Shown: one piece after another, positions 34,854-43,548 of the stretch
Numbering within the stretch: position 1 is the first letter of the stretch
How the letters are laid out: the number at the start of each line of letters is the position of its first letter
Assembly: GCF_002726155.1 (NCBI RefSeq)
Contig: NZ_PBSH01000004.1
Span: forward strand, 1-64,000
Length of the DNA: 64,000 nt
Source of the DNA: Alcanivorax sp.
GTDB taxonomy: Bacteria; Pseudomonadota; Gammaproteobacteria; Pseudomonadales; Alcanivoracaceae
Reading direction: 5' to 3'
Program-made: the position numbers and the translations under genes
Notes under the pieces: generated by a model
Databases searched by the model: none
Told to the model about the DNA's origin: nothing
What the model saw: the letters and a program-made list of their open reading frames with translations, nothing else

Positions 34854-36419
34854 TTAAACCCGAGCCGGATAGCCGGTAATACGGCGAATGGAGCGGTATA
34901 GAGGTGCCAGGCGGGGATACAGCTTGCGGTAGACGTCCCGGTACAGGGCGTCGTAGTGACGTGCCGGGGCCGCCTCTGGCAGGAAAGTGTCACCCGGGCG
35001 TGTCATTGCGGCCACCGCAGAGGGATAGTCCGGGTGCAGACCCAAAGCGACGGCCGCATTGATCGCAGCCCCCAGGCCGGAAGTTTCTGTGGTGTGGGGC
35101 CTCACTGCAGGCAAATTGAAGATGTTCGCGGTGATCTGCATGATCGCATCACTTTGCGAGCCACCGCCGGATACGCGCAGGGAGGTGACCGGGATGCGGT
35201 TACGTTTTTCCAGCCGCTCTTTTCCCTCGCGAAGGGCATAGGCAATGCCTTCGATAATCGCCCGGTACATGTGAGCGCGGGTGTGTACATCGCCAAACCC
35301 GATAATGGCCCCCTTGGCCTCTGGACCGGGAATGCGCACACCGGGATTCCAGAATGGCTGCAACATTAACCCCATGGCGCCCGGCGAAGACTCTTCCAGC
35401 AAGGCTTCAAAGAGCGTTTCCGGTGCCACGCCAAGTGTCTCTGCCTGCTGCACTTCCTGTTGCCCGAATTCGCGTTTGAACCAGTTGACCATCCAGTAAC
35501 CGCGCTGAACGATGATTTCGGAATTATAGCGATCGGGCACGGCGGCACCGTAGGCCGGGACAAAGGTGATCGGCTCCACGTAACGCGCGTTACAGGTGTT
35601 GAACGTGGCGGTGGTACCGTAACTCAGGTTTCCGATTTCCGGGGTGAACGCGCCTGCCCCCAGCACTTCACAGGCCTTGTCCGCGCCGCACGCAATCAGG
35701 GGCAACCCTTCGGGGATGCCTGTGGCGAGGCTGGCCTGCCCGGTGATCGTACCCAGTGGTTTGCCAGGCACCACTAGCTCCGGCAACTGTTCACGCCGAA
35801 CCCGCAAGGCTTGCCATTTAAGATCATGGGCCGGCGCCCAGCAGCGCCCTTTGTAATCGAACGGAATGTAGCCCACCTGCGACGCGGTACAGTCGCGCAG
35901 CTGCCCGGTAAGCTGATAGGTCAGGTAGCCCGACAGCAGCAAAAAGTATCGGGTTTTCTGCCACAGCGCAGGCTCATCCACTGCCAGCCAGTTGCACTCG
36001 GCCTTGGCCTGGAACTGCCGCAGGGTTTCCCCCTGCCCCATCACCGTCACCGGGGCAGCCAGCCACCAGGGCAGCCGGGGGATGGAATCCGTGCGACGCT
36101 GGTCCAGCCAGATAATCGCCGGGCGTATCGGTTGCTTGTGTTCATCAAGACACACCACCGAAGCGCGCTGCGTGGTCAGTGCCACCGCTTTAACCTGATG
36201 TTTGAGTGCGCCGTGCTGCTCCCATAGTCCCTGGCAAGCGAGTCCAAGTTGTTCCCAGAAATAGCTGGCATGTTGTTCTGCCTGGCCCGGCTCGTGGGAG
36301 AAATAAGGCTCGATATGCTGCTGGTAACGGGCGATCAGCTCGCCGTTGCGATTGAATAGCATGGCACGCACGCTTTGCGTGCCCTGATCCAGCGCCAGTA
36401 CCAGCGGCTCATCCATCAT
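34854..36419 (-). CDS. FGGY-family carbohydrate/polyol kinase, glycerol-kinase-like with altered substrate site
   Basis: A 521-residue FGGY kinase. The N-terminal phosphate motif is LALDQGTQSVRAMLF (8-22), the family signatures GNLSYGTTATFN and SLRVSGGGSQSDAIMQ lie in the second domain. In the region matching E. coli GlpK R83-E84 the protein reads T-Q-R85-A86-S, so the glycerol-binding Glu is lost. At D245-Q246 it reads D247-K248. That keeps the catalytic Asp but changes substrate contacts, suggesting a glycerol derivative or other polyol rather than plain glycerol. Its start overlaps the stop of the GlpD-like gene by 4 bases (36416-36419). Function as a kinase is well supported; the substrate is inferred. 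Confidence 0.85.
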   Translation of the reverse strand: MMDEPLVLALDQGTQSVRAMLFNRNGELIARYQQHIEPYFSHEPGQAEQHASYFWEQLGLACQGLWEQHGALKHQVKAVALTTQRASVVCLDEHKQPIRPAIIWLDQRRTDSIPRLPWWLAAPVTVMGQGETLRQFQAKAECNWLAVDEPALWQKTRYFLLLSGYLTYQLTGQLRDCTASQVGYIPFDYKGRCWAPAHDLKWQALRVRREQLPELVVPGKPLGTITGQASLATGIPEGLPLIACGADKACEVLGAGAFTPEIGNLSYGTTATFNTCNARYVEPITFVPAYGAAVPDRYNSEIIVQRGYWMVNWFKREFGQQEVQQAETLGVAPETLFEALLEESSPGAMGLMLQPFWNPGVRIPGPEAKGAIIGFGDVHTRAHMYRAIIEGIAYALREGKERLEKRNRIPVTSLRVSGGGSQSDAIMQITANIFNLPAVRPHTTETSGLGAAINAAVALGLHPDYPSAVAAMTRPGDTFLPEAAPARHYDALYRDVYRKLYPRLAPLYRSIRRITGYPARV

Positions 36420-37978
36420 CCTGCCTGCCTCTCCCGGGGCTCGGCCGAGACGTTCGGCTCAGCAACGTCGCCAACAGGCGTGGGCACGCCATAGTAGCGT
36501 TGGTGAATCTCCCGGTAGCGGATCAGCTCCTTATCCCAACGGGTGTTATCCCAGCCCAGGGCCTGTTGGATTTGCGCACGCAAGGTGGTCAGTACCGCGA
36601 TCCCTGCAGCGGGTTTGACCAACCCAAGGCGAGTGCGACGCAACATCAGGTCATCCAGATGCACCACCGACTCATGGGCCAGAATCCACGCAATAAAGGC
36701 TGAATTCGTCTGATCCGCATGCAGAAACGCCTCCACCGCCTGGGGGGCATTCTCGATGGGCTCAAAACCACGTGCTTTGCTTTTCTGGCTGCGACGGTGC
36801 TCTTTATCGTCAATCAAACCGGTGGCCAGCAGCGCATCCAGTGCAATCAACCGAAAGGTGGTGAGCTTGCCGCCGCTGACGGTGACAATGCCATTTTCAC
36901 CCCAAACCGCATGATCCCGACGCTCCTTGGACGGATCCACGCCCTTGCCTGAGGCGATAACCGGGCGCACGCCGGCGATGGTCGAATAGATGTGTTCGCG
37001 GGTTACGTTTCGGCCGGGGAACTGGGTATTGATGAGCTTGAGCAGATAGACCACCTCCCGGTCACTGGCTGAGGCCTCAATATCCATGTCCTGGGGGTGA
37101 TCCAGGTCCGTGGTGCCCACACAGGTCACCCCCTCCCAGGGAAAGACAAACACCGGCCGGCCATCGTCAGGATGCATCACCGTAAGGCAATCGTTGACCG
37201 GTAATACCGCCGGGTCGATAAACAGGTGGCTGCCACGCAATGGTCGCACCCTGGCCTCGGTACCGGAAAAACGATCCGCCCAGGCGCCGGTGGCACTCAC
37301 CACCGCAGTCGCCTTGAGCGTGGACAGTTCGCCACTGACCCGGTCTTCCACGGTAACAGAGAAGCCCTGTTCCCCCTTTTCACTCCGCTCAGCCTGAACG
37401 ACACGGGCGTAATTTTGTGCTACACCGCCATGACGCGCGCCCTCCAACAGCGTACGCATGACCAGGCGGCAATCGTCGGTGAGCGCGTCGGTATAGCACA
37501 TGGCCCCGGTGAGATCCTGATCCTGCAGCCCGGGCACCCGCTCTAGCAATTGCGTCCGGTTGAGGTAACGATGATCGCGAATACCGGCCAGGAAATCATA
37601 CAGCCACAACACCGCCTTCATAGGCCAGCGCCCGGGGAATACGCCCTTGCGCAACGGGAAAAGGTAGGTAGCGCGCTCAACCAGCCCCGGCAACTCATTG
37701 AGCAACCGTTCACGCTCCAGCAGTGAATGGCGTGTCAGGGCAATATCGCCCTGGGCAATGTAGCGCAAGCCGCCGTGCACCATTTTGGAGGAACGACTCG
37801 AGGTCCCCCAGGCGAAATCGGTTTGCTCCAATAGCAGCACCCGTTGTCCGCGACGAGCCGCTTCCAGCATCACACCGGCACCCGTGATTCCGCCACCGAT
37901 GACGATCAGGTCCCATTGCGGCTTTCCCTGTGTGGAGGGTGCGGCCAGTTCTGTCAGCGTGCGGCGTTGGCCGAGCAT
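36416..37978 (-). CDS. FAD-dependent glycerol-3-phosphate dehydrogenase-like protein (GlpD family)
   Basis: A 520-residue flavoprotein. The FAD-binding motif is DLIVIGGGITGAGVMLEAARR (23-43, given in pieces here: VIGGGITGAG), followed by GTSSRSSKMVHGGLRYI, the GlpD family block. Later blocks include LRGSHLFID, VFVFPWEG, TTDLDHP, TIAGVRPVI and the C-terminal GGKLTTFR. GlpD enzymes oxidise sn-glycerol-3-phosphate to DHAP and pass electrons to quinone. Sitting between an AGPS-like protein and a kinase, this one may act on an alkyl- or acyl-glycerol-phosphate. AGGA precedes the ATG. It lies 39 bases after the AGPS-like gene. Confidence 0.88.
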   Translation of the reverse strand: MLGQRRTLTELAAPSTQGKPQWDLIVIGGGITGAGVMLEAARRGQRVLLLEQTDFAWGTSSRSSKMVHGGLRYIAQGDIALTRHSLLERERLLNELPGLVERATYLFPLRKGVFPGRWPMKAVLWLYDFLAGIRDHRYLNRTQLLERVPGLQDQDLTGAMCYTDALTDDCRLVMRTLLEGARHGGVAQNYARVVQAERSEKGEQGFSVTVEDRVSGELSTLKATAVVSATGAWADRFSGTEARVRPLRGSHLFIDPAVLPVNDCLTVMHPDDGRPVFVFPWEGVTCVGTTDLDHPQDMDIEASASDREVVYLLKLINTQFPGRNVTREHIYSTIAGVRPVIASGKGVDPSKERRDHAVWGENGIVTVSGGKLTTFRLIALDALLATGLIDDKEHRRSQKSKARGFEPIENAPQAVEAFLHADQTNSAFIAWILAHESVVHLDDLMLRRTRLGLVKPAAGIAVLTTLRAQIQQALGWDNTRWDKELIRYREIHQRYYGVPTPVGDVAEPNVSAEPRERQAG

Positions 37979-38017
37979 AGAAATTTTCCTGTTGGTGGTA
38001 AGCGAATCGTGCCCGTA

Positions 38018-39610
38018 TCAGTCGTCGATCAAGCAACCGGGATTCAGGCGATGCTGGGGATCGAAGTGATCGACCAGCCGGTTCAACACCGCCATTCCCT
38101 GCTCGCCTTTTTCATGGTGCAACCAGGGCGCGTGGTCACGGCCTACGCCATGCTGGTGACTGATGGTGCCACCGTTCGCCACAATGGCCTCACTGGCTGC
38201 CTGCTTCAGCACCCGCCAGCGAGCCAGCGTGGCTTGGTAACTGTCCGCGCAGCGAAACACGTAAGTGGTATAGATACTGGAACCTTGCGAGTACAAATGT
38301 GACAGGTGCGTAAAGACATGCACTTGCTCGCCGTCACCCGCGTTATCGCGGACCGCCTGTTCCATGGCAACCATGGCCGGAGTCACCCGGTTCCAGTCCA
38401 CGGCGGTTTCAAAGGTATCGACCACATAACCGTGCTCCCACAATCCGTGGCGCAGATACGGCGAGCGAAAACGGGACTCTTCCCATTTTTTCCCCAGCAG
38501 GGTGCCCACCATAACGCCGCCAGCCTGACGGATGCGCTTGCGAGCCTGAGCAAGCACGTGACGCGCCTGGGCCTTTTCGCCGGTTACACCGAACGTGATC
38601 ATGCATTTGCCGTCACCACAGCCACGCACCCCCAGGTAACGATGCAAAATACCGACCAGCTTTTCGTGGCCGGCCAGCATCAGATGCGTGCGGGTTTCTT
38701 CTGCATTGGACAGTCGCAGCATGGAAAGCGGTATCTTCGACTGCGTCATCTGCCGTACCAGCTCTTTGCCGGTATCCCAATCCGGGGCGAACGCCACCTG
38801 AAACGTTTCCGTTTCCGGTAAGGGCGTGACCCGCACTTTGACTTCGGTGATCACCCCCATGCGCCCTTCCGAGCCGAGGATAATTTCCCGCAGGTCAGGC
38901 CCTGCTGATGAGGCCGGAATGGTAGGAATCGTCAATGTACCTTTGGGCGTTTCCACTCGACCACCGGCAAACATCTGTTCGATACGGCCATAACGCATGG
39001 ATTGCTGGCCGCTGGAGCGACTGGCCACCCAGCCGCCAATGGTGGACAGCTCCCAGGATTGGGGAAAGTGCCCCAGCATGTAGCCCCGCTCACGAAGCTG
39101 CTGCTCAACCTTGGGGCCCGGTGTGCCTGCACCAAAGGTGGCGATCTGGCTTTGTGTATCCAAATCCATCAGCTGGTCCATGACCGCCAGGCTCAAGGTC
39201 AGAACCGGTGCATCGCCATCGGGGGGATTGATATGCCCTGCCACGGACGTGCCACCGCCATAGGGAATCACGGTAATGCCCTGGGCCAGAGCCCAATCAA
39301 GCAGTTCGCGAACTTCCTCGCTACTGGAGGGCGTGGCAACCCCATCCGGAAATCGCTCGAACTCGCCGGAGCGCATGGCCAGCCAGTCTGGCAGGCTCTG
39401 GCCGCGCGCATGGCGCAGTCGGGTTTCCGGGTCTGTCTTCACGCCCGGATGGTCCGGCAGCCGGGACGCCGGCACCTGGGCGATCACTGCGGCCATTTCC
39501 GCGTCCGGTAGCGGCTCCGCCCGGCCCAGGCGGGACTGAATAAAGGTCAGTCCTGACGGTTTTAACGGATAGTGATTGTTACTGTCACCCCAGCCATTCC
39601 AGCGTCGCAT
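38018..39610 (-). CDS. Alkyl-dihydroxyacetonephosphate synthase-like FAD-binding oxidase
   Basis: A 530-residue VAO-type flavoprotein. The N-terminus MRRWNGWGD matches alkyl-DHAP synthase (AGPS). FAD-binding pieces are PYGGGTSVAGH (116-126), SWELSTIGGWVASRSSG (185-201) and GSEGRMGVITE. VVDTFETAVDW and SHQHGVGRDH (484-493) follow. The eukaryotic enzyme has an HHH triad at the last site; here it is H485-Q486-H487. AGPS swaps the fatty acid of acyl-DHAP for a fatty alcohol, the committed ether-bond step, and the reaction is reversible in principle. The start at 39610 has AAGGAG 7 bases upstream. First gene of the AGPS-GlpD-kinase run. Confidence 0.82.
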   Translation of the reverse strand: MRRWNGWGDSNNHYPLKPSGLTFIQSRLGRAEPLPDAEMAAVIAQVPASRLPDHPGVKTDPETRLRHARGQSLPDWLAMRSGEFERFPDGVATPSSSEEVRELLDWALAQGITVIPYGGGTSVAGHINPPDGDAPVLTLSLAVMDQLMDLDTQSQIATFGAGTPGPKVEQQLRERGYMLGHFPQSWELSTIGGWVASRSSGQQSMRYGRIEQMFAGGRVETPKGTLTIPTIPASSAGPDLREIILGSEGRMGVITEVKVRVTPLPETETFQVAFAPDWDTGKELVRQMTQSKIPLSMLRLSNAEETRTHLMLAGHEKLVGILHRYLGVRGCGDGKCMITFGVTGEKAQARHVLAQARKRIRQAGGVMVGTLLGKKWEESRFRSPYLRHGLWEHGYVVDTFETAVDWNRVTPAMVAMEQAVRDNAGDGEQVHVFTHLSHLYSQGSSIYTTYVFRCADSYQATLARWRVLKQAASEAIVANGGTISHQHGVGRDHAPWLHHEKGEQGMAVLNRLVDHFDPQHRLNPGCLIDD

Positions 39611-39639
39611 GCATGCACTCCTTATTTTTCCCCATAGTA

Positions 39640-39676
39640 GTCCTGACACGCCGGGCTTTCACTGGCGTGGCAGGAC
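39640..39676 (-). promoter_or_regulatory. 13-bp inverted repeat upstream of the AGPS-like gene
   Basis: GTCCTGACACGCC (39640-39652) and GGCGTGGCAGGAC (39664-39676) pair at 12 of 13 positions around an 11-base loop. The repeat lies in the 136-base gap between the acyltransferase stop and the AGPS-like start. There is no T-run. It could be a terminator for the acyltransferase gene or an operator for the AGPS operon. Confidence 0.5.
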
Positions 39677-39746
39677 ATTGCATGGACTATTTGTGACAAA
39701 GGAGGTTTGGGGGAGCAACAGGCCAAGGGGCTGGGTGGCGAACCGA

Positions 39747-40565
39747 TCACAGCAACCAGCGTCGCCAGCCTTGCTTGCGGGCCACCGCGCGCTCCTGATT
39801 CAGAGACCCCAGCATGCTGTAGATCGAGGCTGCGACGGTTTCACGCACCGCCCAGCAGGCGTCGCCATCCCCTTCTCTGCCGGCCCAGGGAGCGGTAGAA
39901 ATAGGCTCCCCGATCTGGAACCAGAGCGGCTCCGGCTTGGGGATCAAGGTCGGCCCCACGCCCCGGCTCAACGGCATGAACATGTCCCCGCCACGTAATA
40001 GCTTGTCGAGCCGTGGGCGCTTCAGCAAAGTGCGGCCCAGCCAGGATTGCTGGAAATCGTTACCGTCAACCAGTACTCGGTAAGCTTCGTCACAACCGGC
40101 CGAGGCAAACGGAATAATGTCGTAGCCGTGCTCAATGGCCATGCGTGCAAATCCCGTACGCTGCTTCCACACCAGCTTGTGCACTTCATCCTTGCGCATG
40201 GCCACTTCCCGGGCGCCGCCGGGAAACACCAGCACCGGCTGTCCGGCCTGCATCAGTTGTGTGCAATTGTCAGGATTGCCTTCCACTGCCCCCCAGCGTT
40301 TCAGCAAGGGCCCCCAGCCCGGCACGCGGAAATGCACCCGGTCTCCAAGGGCCCTGGGGAAAACGCCGGTTTGCCGGTACAGCTCGAGCACGAAAAGCGG
40401 GGAATCAATCAGGCCGTACAGACCATGATTGCCCACAAACAGCGCCGGGCGCTGTGGGTCTACATTGTCGGCACCCAATAACCGGGGAGCAAAATAATGC
40501 CGGGACACAGCCAGCAGCCGGTCCATTGTCGCCAGCGATGGCGGGGAAAAATCCTGAATAGCCAA
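39747..40565 (-). CDS. PlsC-like phospholipid/glycerol acyltransferase
   Basis: A 272-residue acyltransferase. Motif I is VGNHGLYGLIDSP, an H-X4-D form. Further motifs are VFPGGAREVAMRKDE and WKQRTGFARMAIEHG, then IIPFASAG. This layout (PGGAREV) is nearer to DGAT2/lysophospholipid-acyltransferase-like bacterial proteins than to classical PlsC. It would add an acyl chain to a glycerol-phosphate backbone. It is transcribed ahead of the AGPS-GlpD-kinase run, separated by 136 bases with an inverted repeat, which supports a shared lipid pathway. The signal for the start codon is weak. Confidence 0.8.
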   Translation of the reverse strand: MAIQDFSPPSLATMDRLLAVSRHYFAPRLLGADNVDPQRPALFVGNHGLYGLIDSPLFVLELYRQTGVFPRALGDRVHFRVPGWGPLLKRWGAVEGNPDNCTQLMQAGQPVLVFPGGAREVAMRKDEVHKLVWKQRTGFARMAIEHGYDIIPFASAGCDEAYRVLVDGNDFQQSWLGRTLLKRPRLDKLLRGGDMFMPLSRGVGPTLIPKPEPLWFQIGEPISTAPWAGREGDGDACWAVRETVAASIYSMLGSLNQERAVARKQGWRRWLL

Positions 40566-40704
40566 GCGATTTCCTGTAATGTTTTGATCAAATTGAGTGC
40601 AGTCGTGACGCCGGCACTTTACCAGCTTTTACACTACCGCTATGGTTCATTCAGGCCTAAACCAGTAAAAAAACCAATATGTTATCGAATCCCAAGGAGC
40701 TTCC

Positions 40705-41370
40705 ATGAAACGATTTGCCGGGTCACTTGCGTTGGCGAGTGCGATTGCCGTTACGGGCTGCAGCACGGTTAATCCCTATACGGGTGAAAAACAGACCTCC
40801 AAAGCCACATCCGGTGCGGCAATTGGTGCGGTAGCCGGTGCGCTGATCGGTATCGCCACCTCCGACAGCGCCAAAGAACGTAAAGAGCGTGCTCTGGCCG
40901 GGGCTGGCATTGGCGCGGTTACCGGCGGCGGTGTGGGCTATTACATGGACGTTCAGGAAGCCAAGCTGCGCCAGAAGCTCGAAGGCGCCGGTGTTTCCGT
41001 TACCCGTGATGGCGAAAACATCATCCTCAACATGCCGGGTAACCTGACCTTTGCCACTGACAGCACCAGCGTGAAGTCTTCTTTCGATCCGGTGCTGGAT
41101 GCGGTGTCCGAAGTGCTTAATGAATACAAATCCACCATGATTCAGGTGGCTGGTCACACAGACAGCACTGGCGGCGATCGCTACAACTTGCTGCTGTCCC
41201 AGCAACGGGCCCAGGCGGTATCCAACAAACTTTCTGGCTATGGCGTTGAACAGGTTCGTCTGGACACCGTGGGCTTTGGTGAAACCCAGCCCATTGCCAG
41301 CAACAATACGGCCAGCGGCCGGGAACAGAACCGTCGCGTGGAACTGACACTGCTGCCTTACACCAAGTAA
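40705..41370 (+). CDS. OmpA-family lipoprotein with glycine-zipper (YiaD-like)
   Basis: A 221-residue outer-membrane lipoprotein. The lipobox is VTGC with Cys19. A glycine-zipper (SGAAIGAVAGALIGIATS, then ALAGAGIGAVTGGGVGYYM) follows. A C-terminal OmpA domain (about 110-221) binds peptidoglycan through IQVAGHTDSTGGDRYNLLLS and VGFGETQPIASNNTASGREQNRRVEL. It probably tethers outer membrane to cell wall. AAGGAG sits 5 bases before the ATG. A clear terminator follows the stop. Confidence 0.9.
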   Translation: MKRFAGSLALASAIAVTGCSTVNPYTGEKQTSKATSGAAIGAVAGALIGIATSDSAKERKERALAGAGIGAVTGGGVGYYMDVQEAKLRQKLEGAGVSVTRDGENIILNMPGNLTFATDSTSVKSSFDPVLDAVSEVLNEYKSTMIQVAGHTDSTGGDRYNLLLSQQRAQAVSNKLSGYGVEQVRLDTVGFGETQPIASNNTASGREQNRRVELTLLPYTK

Positions 41371-41389
41371 GCACAGCAGCGATTCCCGC

Positions 41390-41421
41390 ATGGCGGCGAG
41401 CCTGGCTCGCCGCCATTGTTT
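41390..41421 (+). terminator. Rho-independent terminator after the OmpA lipoprotein gene
   Basis: ATGGCGGCGAG (41390-41400) pairs perfectly with CTCGCCGCCAT (41406-41416) across a 5-base loop, followed by TGTTTT. It begins 19 bases after the stop codon. Confidence 0.85.
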
Positions 41422-41576
41422 TCGCCCTCTTCGTTATTTTTAGTTCCCCTTTTTGCCCATTCAGCTTTTTCCAATACAACCGCAACATTTCGAATGTGCG
41501 CCCGCGCCCTTTTCGCCATGCTCCCCGTTAGCTTCATTTCCCTTCATACTTCCCTTCATACTACGGGGCAGGACCC

Positions 41577-42665
41577 ATGCGAACAGGCCAACGCACAACG
41601 ATGAATGCAGACCAGCAACGGCAGCAAGCCATCGATGAACATCGATGCATCCCCGGTGATACCTTTGTGTATGGGGTCGTCACAACCGGTATTTTCTGCC
41701 TGCCCACCTGCCCTTCGCGCCGTCCACGCAACGAGAATATTCGTCTGTTCGATAATGCCGGGGCAGCTCTGCGGAACGGTTATCGTCCCTGTCGCCGCTG
41801 CCACCCTCTGGGGGATTCCCCATCGCCCATCGCGGCCACAGTGATTGCCTTGTGCCGCACCATCGACACGGCGGAACACAAACCCACACTGGCGGAATTA
41901 TCCGAGCAATCTGGCTGGAGTCCCTCCCACCTTCAGCGCCAGTTCAAGGCCATTACCGGAATTTCCCCGCATCAATACGGTGTTGCCGTCCGTCGCCGTC
42001 GAGTCCGCCAACAGTTACGCGACGACCAGCCGCTGACCCGCGCCGCACATCACGCCGGCTTTGATTCCAGTAGCCATCTCCATGGCTCCGCCGGGCAAAC
42101 CCTGGGCATGAAACCGGGGCAGTATCGTCAGGCAGGCCAGGGCCTGGCGCTGCGCGTCGCCATTGCTGACAGCTCACTGGGCGCCGTACTGGTAGCAGAA
42201 AGCGAAAACGGTATCTGTGCCGTTGCCATGGGCGATGATCCGGATGCCCTGCTGGGCGATTTCGAGCAGGAATTCAGCGGTGCAGAGCTGTTACCCGGCA
42301 ATAGCGCATTTGAACAACGTGTTGCCATGGTCATTACGCTGATTGACGCCCCCCTTGCCACACAAACTCCGCTGCCGGATGCCCTGCCACTGGATATACG
42401 GGGCACGGCCTTTCAGCAGCAGGTGTGGGCCGCGCTCCGGGCTATTCCGGCAGGACAAACCCTTTCCTATCAGGCGCTGGCAGAAACGCTGGGGCGGCCC
42501 ACTGCTGCTCGCGCCGTGGCCAGGGCTTGCGCCAGTAACAGGCTGGCGGTTCTGGTGCCCTGCCACCGTATTGTCCGCGCCGACGGCGGTCTGTCTGGCT
42601 ACCGCTGGGGGGTTGAGCGCAAGGCCGCTCTGCTCGCCCGGGAACAGGGAAACAAAAAGGCGTGA
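41577..42665 (+). CDS. ada: Ada bifunctional O6-alkylguanine methyltransferase / transcription activator
   Basis: A 362-residue Ada. The N-terminal zinc domain has Cys41, Cys45, Cys72 and Cys75; the first Cys accepts methyl groups from phosphotriesters and switches the protein to an activator. An AraC-type helix-turn-helix lies at about 95-190 (LAELSEQSGWSPSHLQRQFK). The C-terminal methyltransferase carries VPCHRIV, with the suicidal Cys that repairs O6-methylguanine. The ATG at 41577 has GGCAGGA close upstream; the ATG at 41601 is an alternative. alkA follows with a GTGA overlap. Confidence 0.93.
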   Translation: MRTGQRTTMNADQQRQQAIDEHRCIPGDTFVYGVVTTGIFCLPTCPSRRPRNENIRLFDNAGAALRNGYRPCRRCHPLGDSPSPIAATVIALCRTIDTAEHKPTLAELSEQSGWSPSHLQRQFKAITGISPHQYGVAVRRRRVRQQLRDDQPLTRAAHHAGFDSSSHLHGSAGQTLGMKPGQYRQAGQGLALRVAIADSSLGAVLVAESENGICAVAMGDDPDALLGDFEQEFSGAELLPGNSAFEQRVAMVITLIDAPLATQTPLPDALPLDIRGTAFQQQVWAALRAIPAGQTLSYQALAETLGRPTAARAVARACASNRLAVLVPCHRIVRADGGLSGYRWGVERKAALLAREQGNKKA

Positions 42666-43540
42666 GCAGCCTCACCCTTGCCTTGCCGTCTCACTTTAGC
42701 GTGCCCGCTTTCCTTGATTTCCACGGCCGTGACCAGCACGCCATTTCCGAGCAGGTAGAAGGTAATGTGCTTCGCAAGGCCGTGATTCTTGATGGCCACC
42801 CCTGCTTGCTCGCACTGGATTTCAATCATCCCGGGCAGGTCCGCGCCGCGGCCAGCACACTCACCCGTACCGCATTATCCCGACAGACTCGTGCCATGCT
42901 TGGCCTCGACCAACCTGTACACACATTCGAGCAAACGGTTACCGGAGAGGCGGCACCACTCGGCCAGCTGATCGACAGGCAGCGCGGGCTGCGTGTGCCA
43001 CAGTCCGCGACCCCATTCGAGGCACTAAGCTGGGCCATCATCGGGCAACAGATCAGTGTCAGTGCGGCCACCGCCATCCGACGACGGTTTATTCAGCTGG
43101 CGGGGCAAGCGCGGGTCAGCGGCCTGTACTGCTACCCTGACGCCACCGCGGTGAACAAGCTGGATGCCAGCGCACTACGCAGTGTCGGCTTTTCAGCCAG
43201 TAAGGCAGACACATTGTTGACGGTGTCGCAGCGCTGCTGTGAGCACGCCCTGCTGCCTGACGCATTGCACTCTGACGCTGATGCACAGAGCACGGAGCAG
43301 GCCCTGCTTGGCATTCGCGGGCTGGGGCCCTGGAGTGTGAATTACACCCTGCTGAGAGGGTATGGCTATCTGGATGGCAGCCTGCACGGCGATGTAGCAG
43401 TGCAGAAAGCACTGCAGCAATTGCTGGGCTTGAAGGCACGCCCGACTGCGAAAGCGACCCGGGATTGGCTGGCCGCATTCACACCATGGCGGGCACTGGT
43501 TGCGGCACACCTGTGGCAATCGCTGAACGTGCAGGCCTAA
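42662..43540 (+). CDS. alkA: DNA-3-methyladenine glycosylase II (AlkA)
   Basis: A 292-residue AlkA-type glycosylase of the helix-hairpin-helix superfamily that removes alkylated purines. The region FEALSWAIIGQQISVSAA is the helical core. LLGIRGLGPWSVNYTLLR is the HhH, and the catalytic Asp lies in LHGDVAVQKAL. It starts with a GTG overlapping the ada stop (GTGA), so the two are translationally coupled and probably induced together by alkylation. Slightly longer than E. coli AlkA. Confidence 0.92.
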   Translation: MSSLTLALPSHFSVPAFLDFHGRDQHAISEQVEGNVLRKAVILDGHPCLLALDFNHPGQVRAAASTLTRTALSRQTRAMLGLDQPVHTFEQTVTGEAAPLGQLIDRQRGLRVPQSATPFEALSWAIIGQQISVSAATAIRRRFIQLAGQARVSGLYCYPDATAVNKLDASALRSVGFSASKADTLLTVSQRCCEHALLPDALHSDADAQSTEQALLGIRGLGPWSVNYTLLRGYGYLDGSLHGDVAVQKALQQLLGLKARPTAKATRDWLAAFTPWRALVAAHLWQSLNVQA

Positions 43541-43548
43541 CCGCTGAC

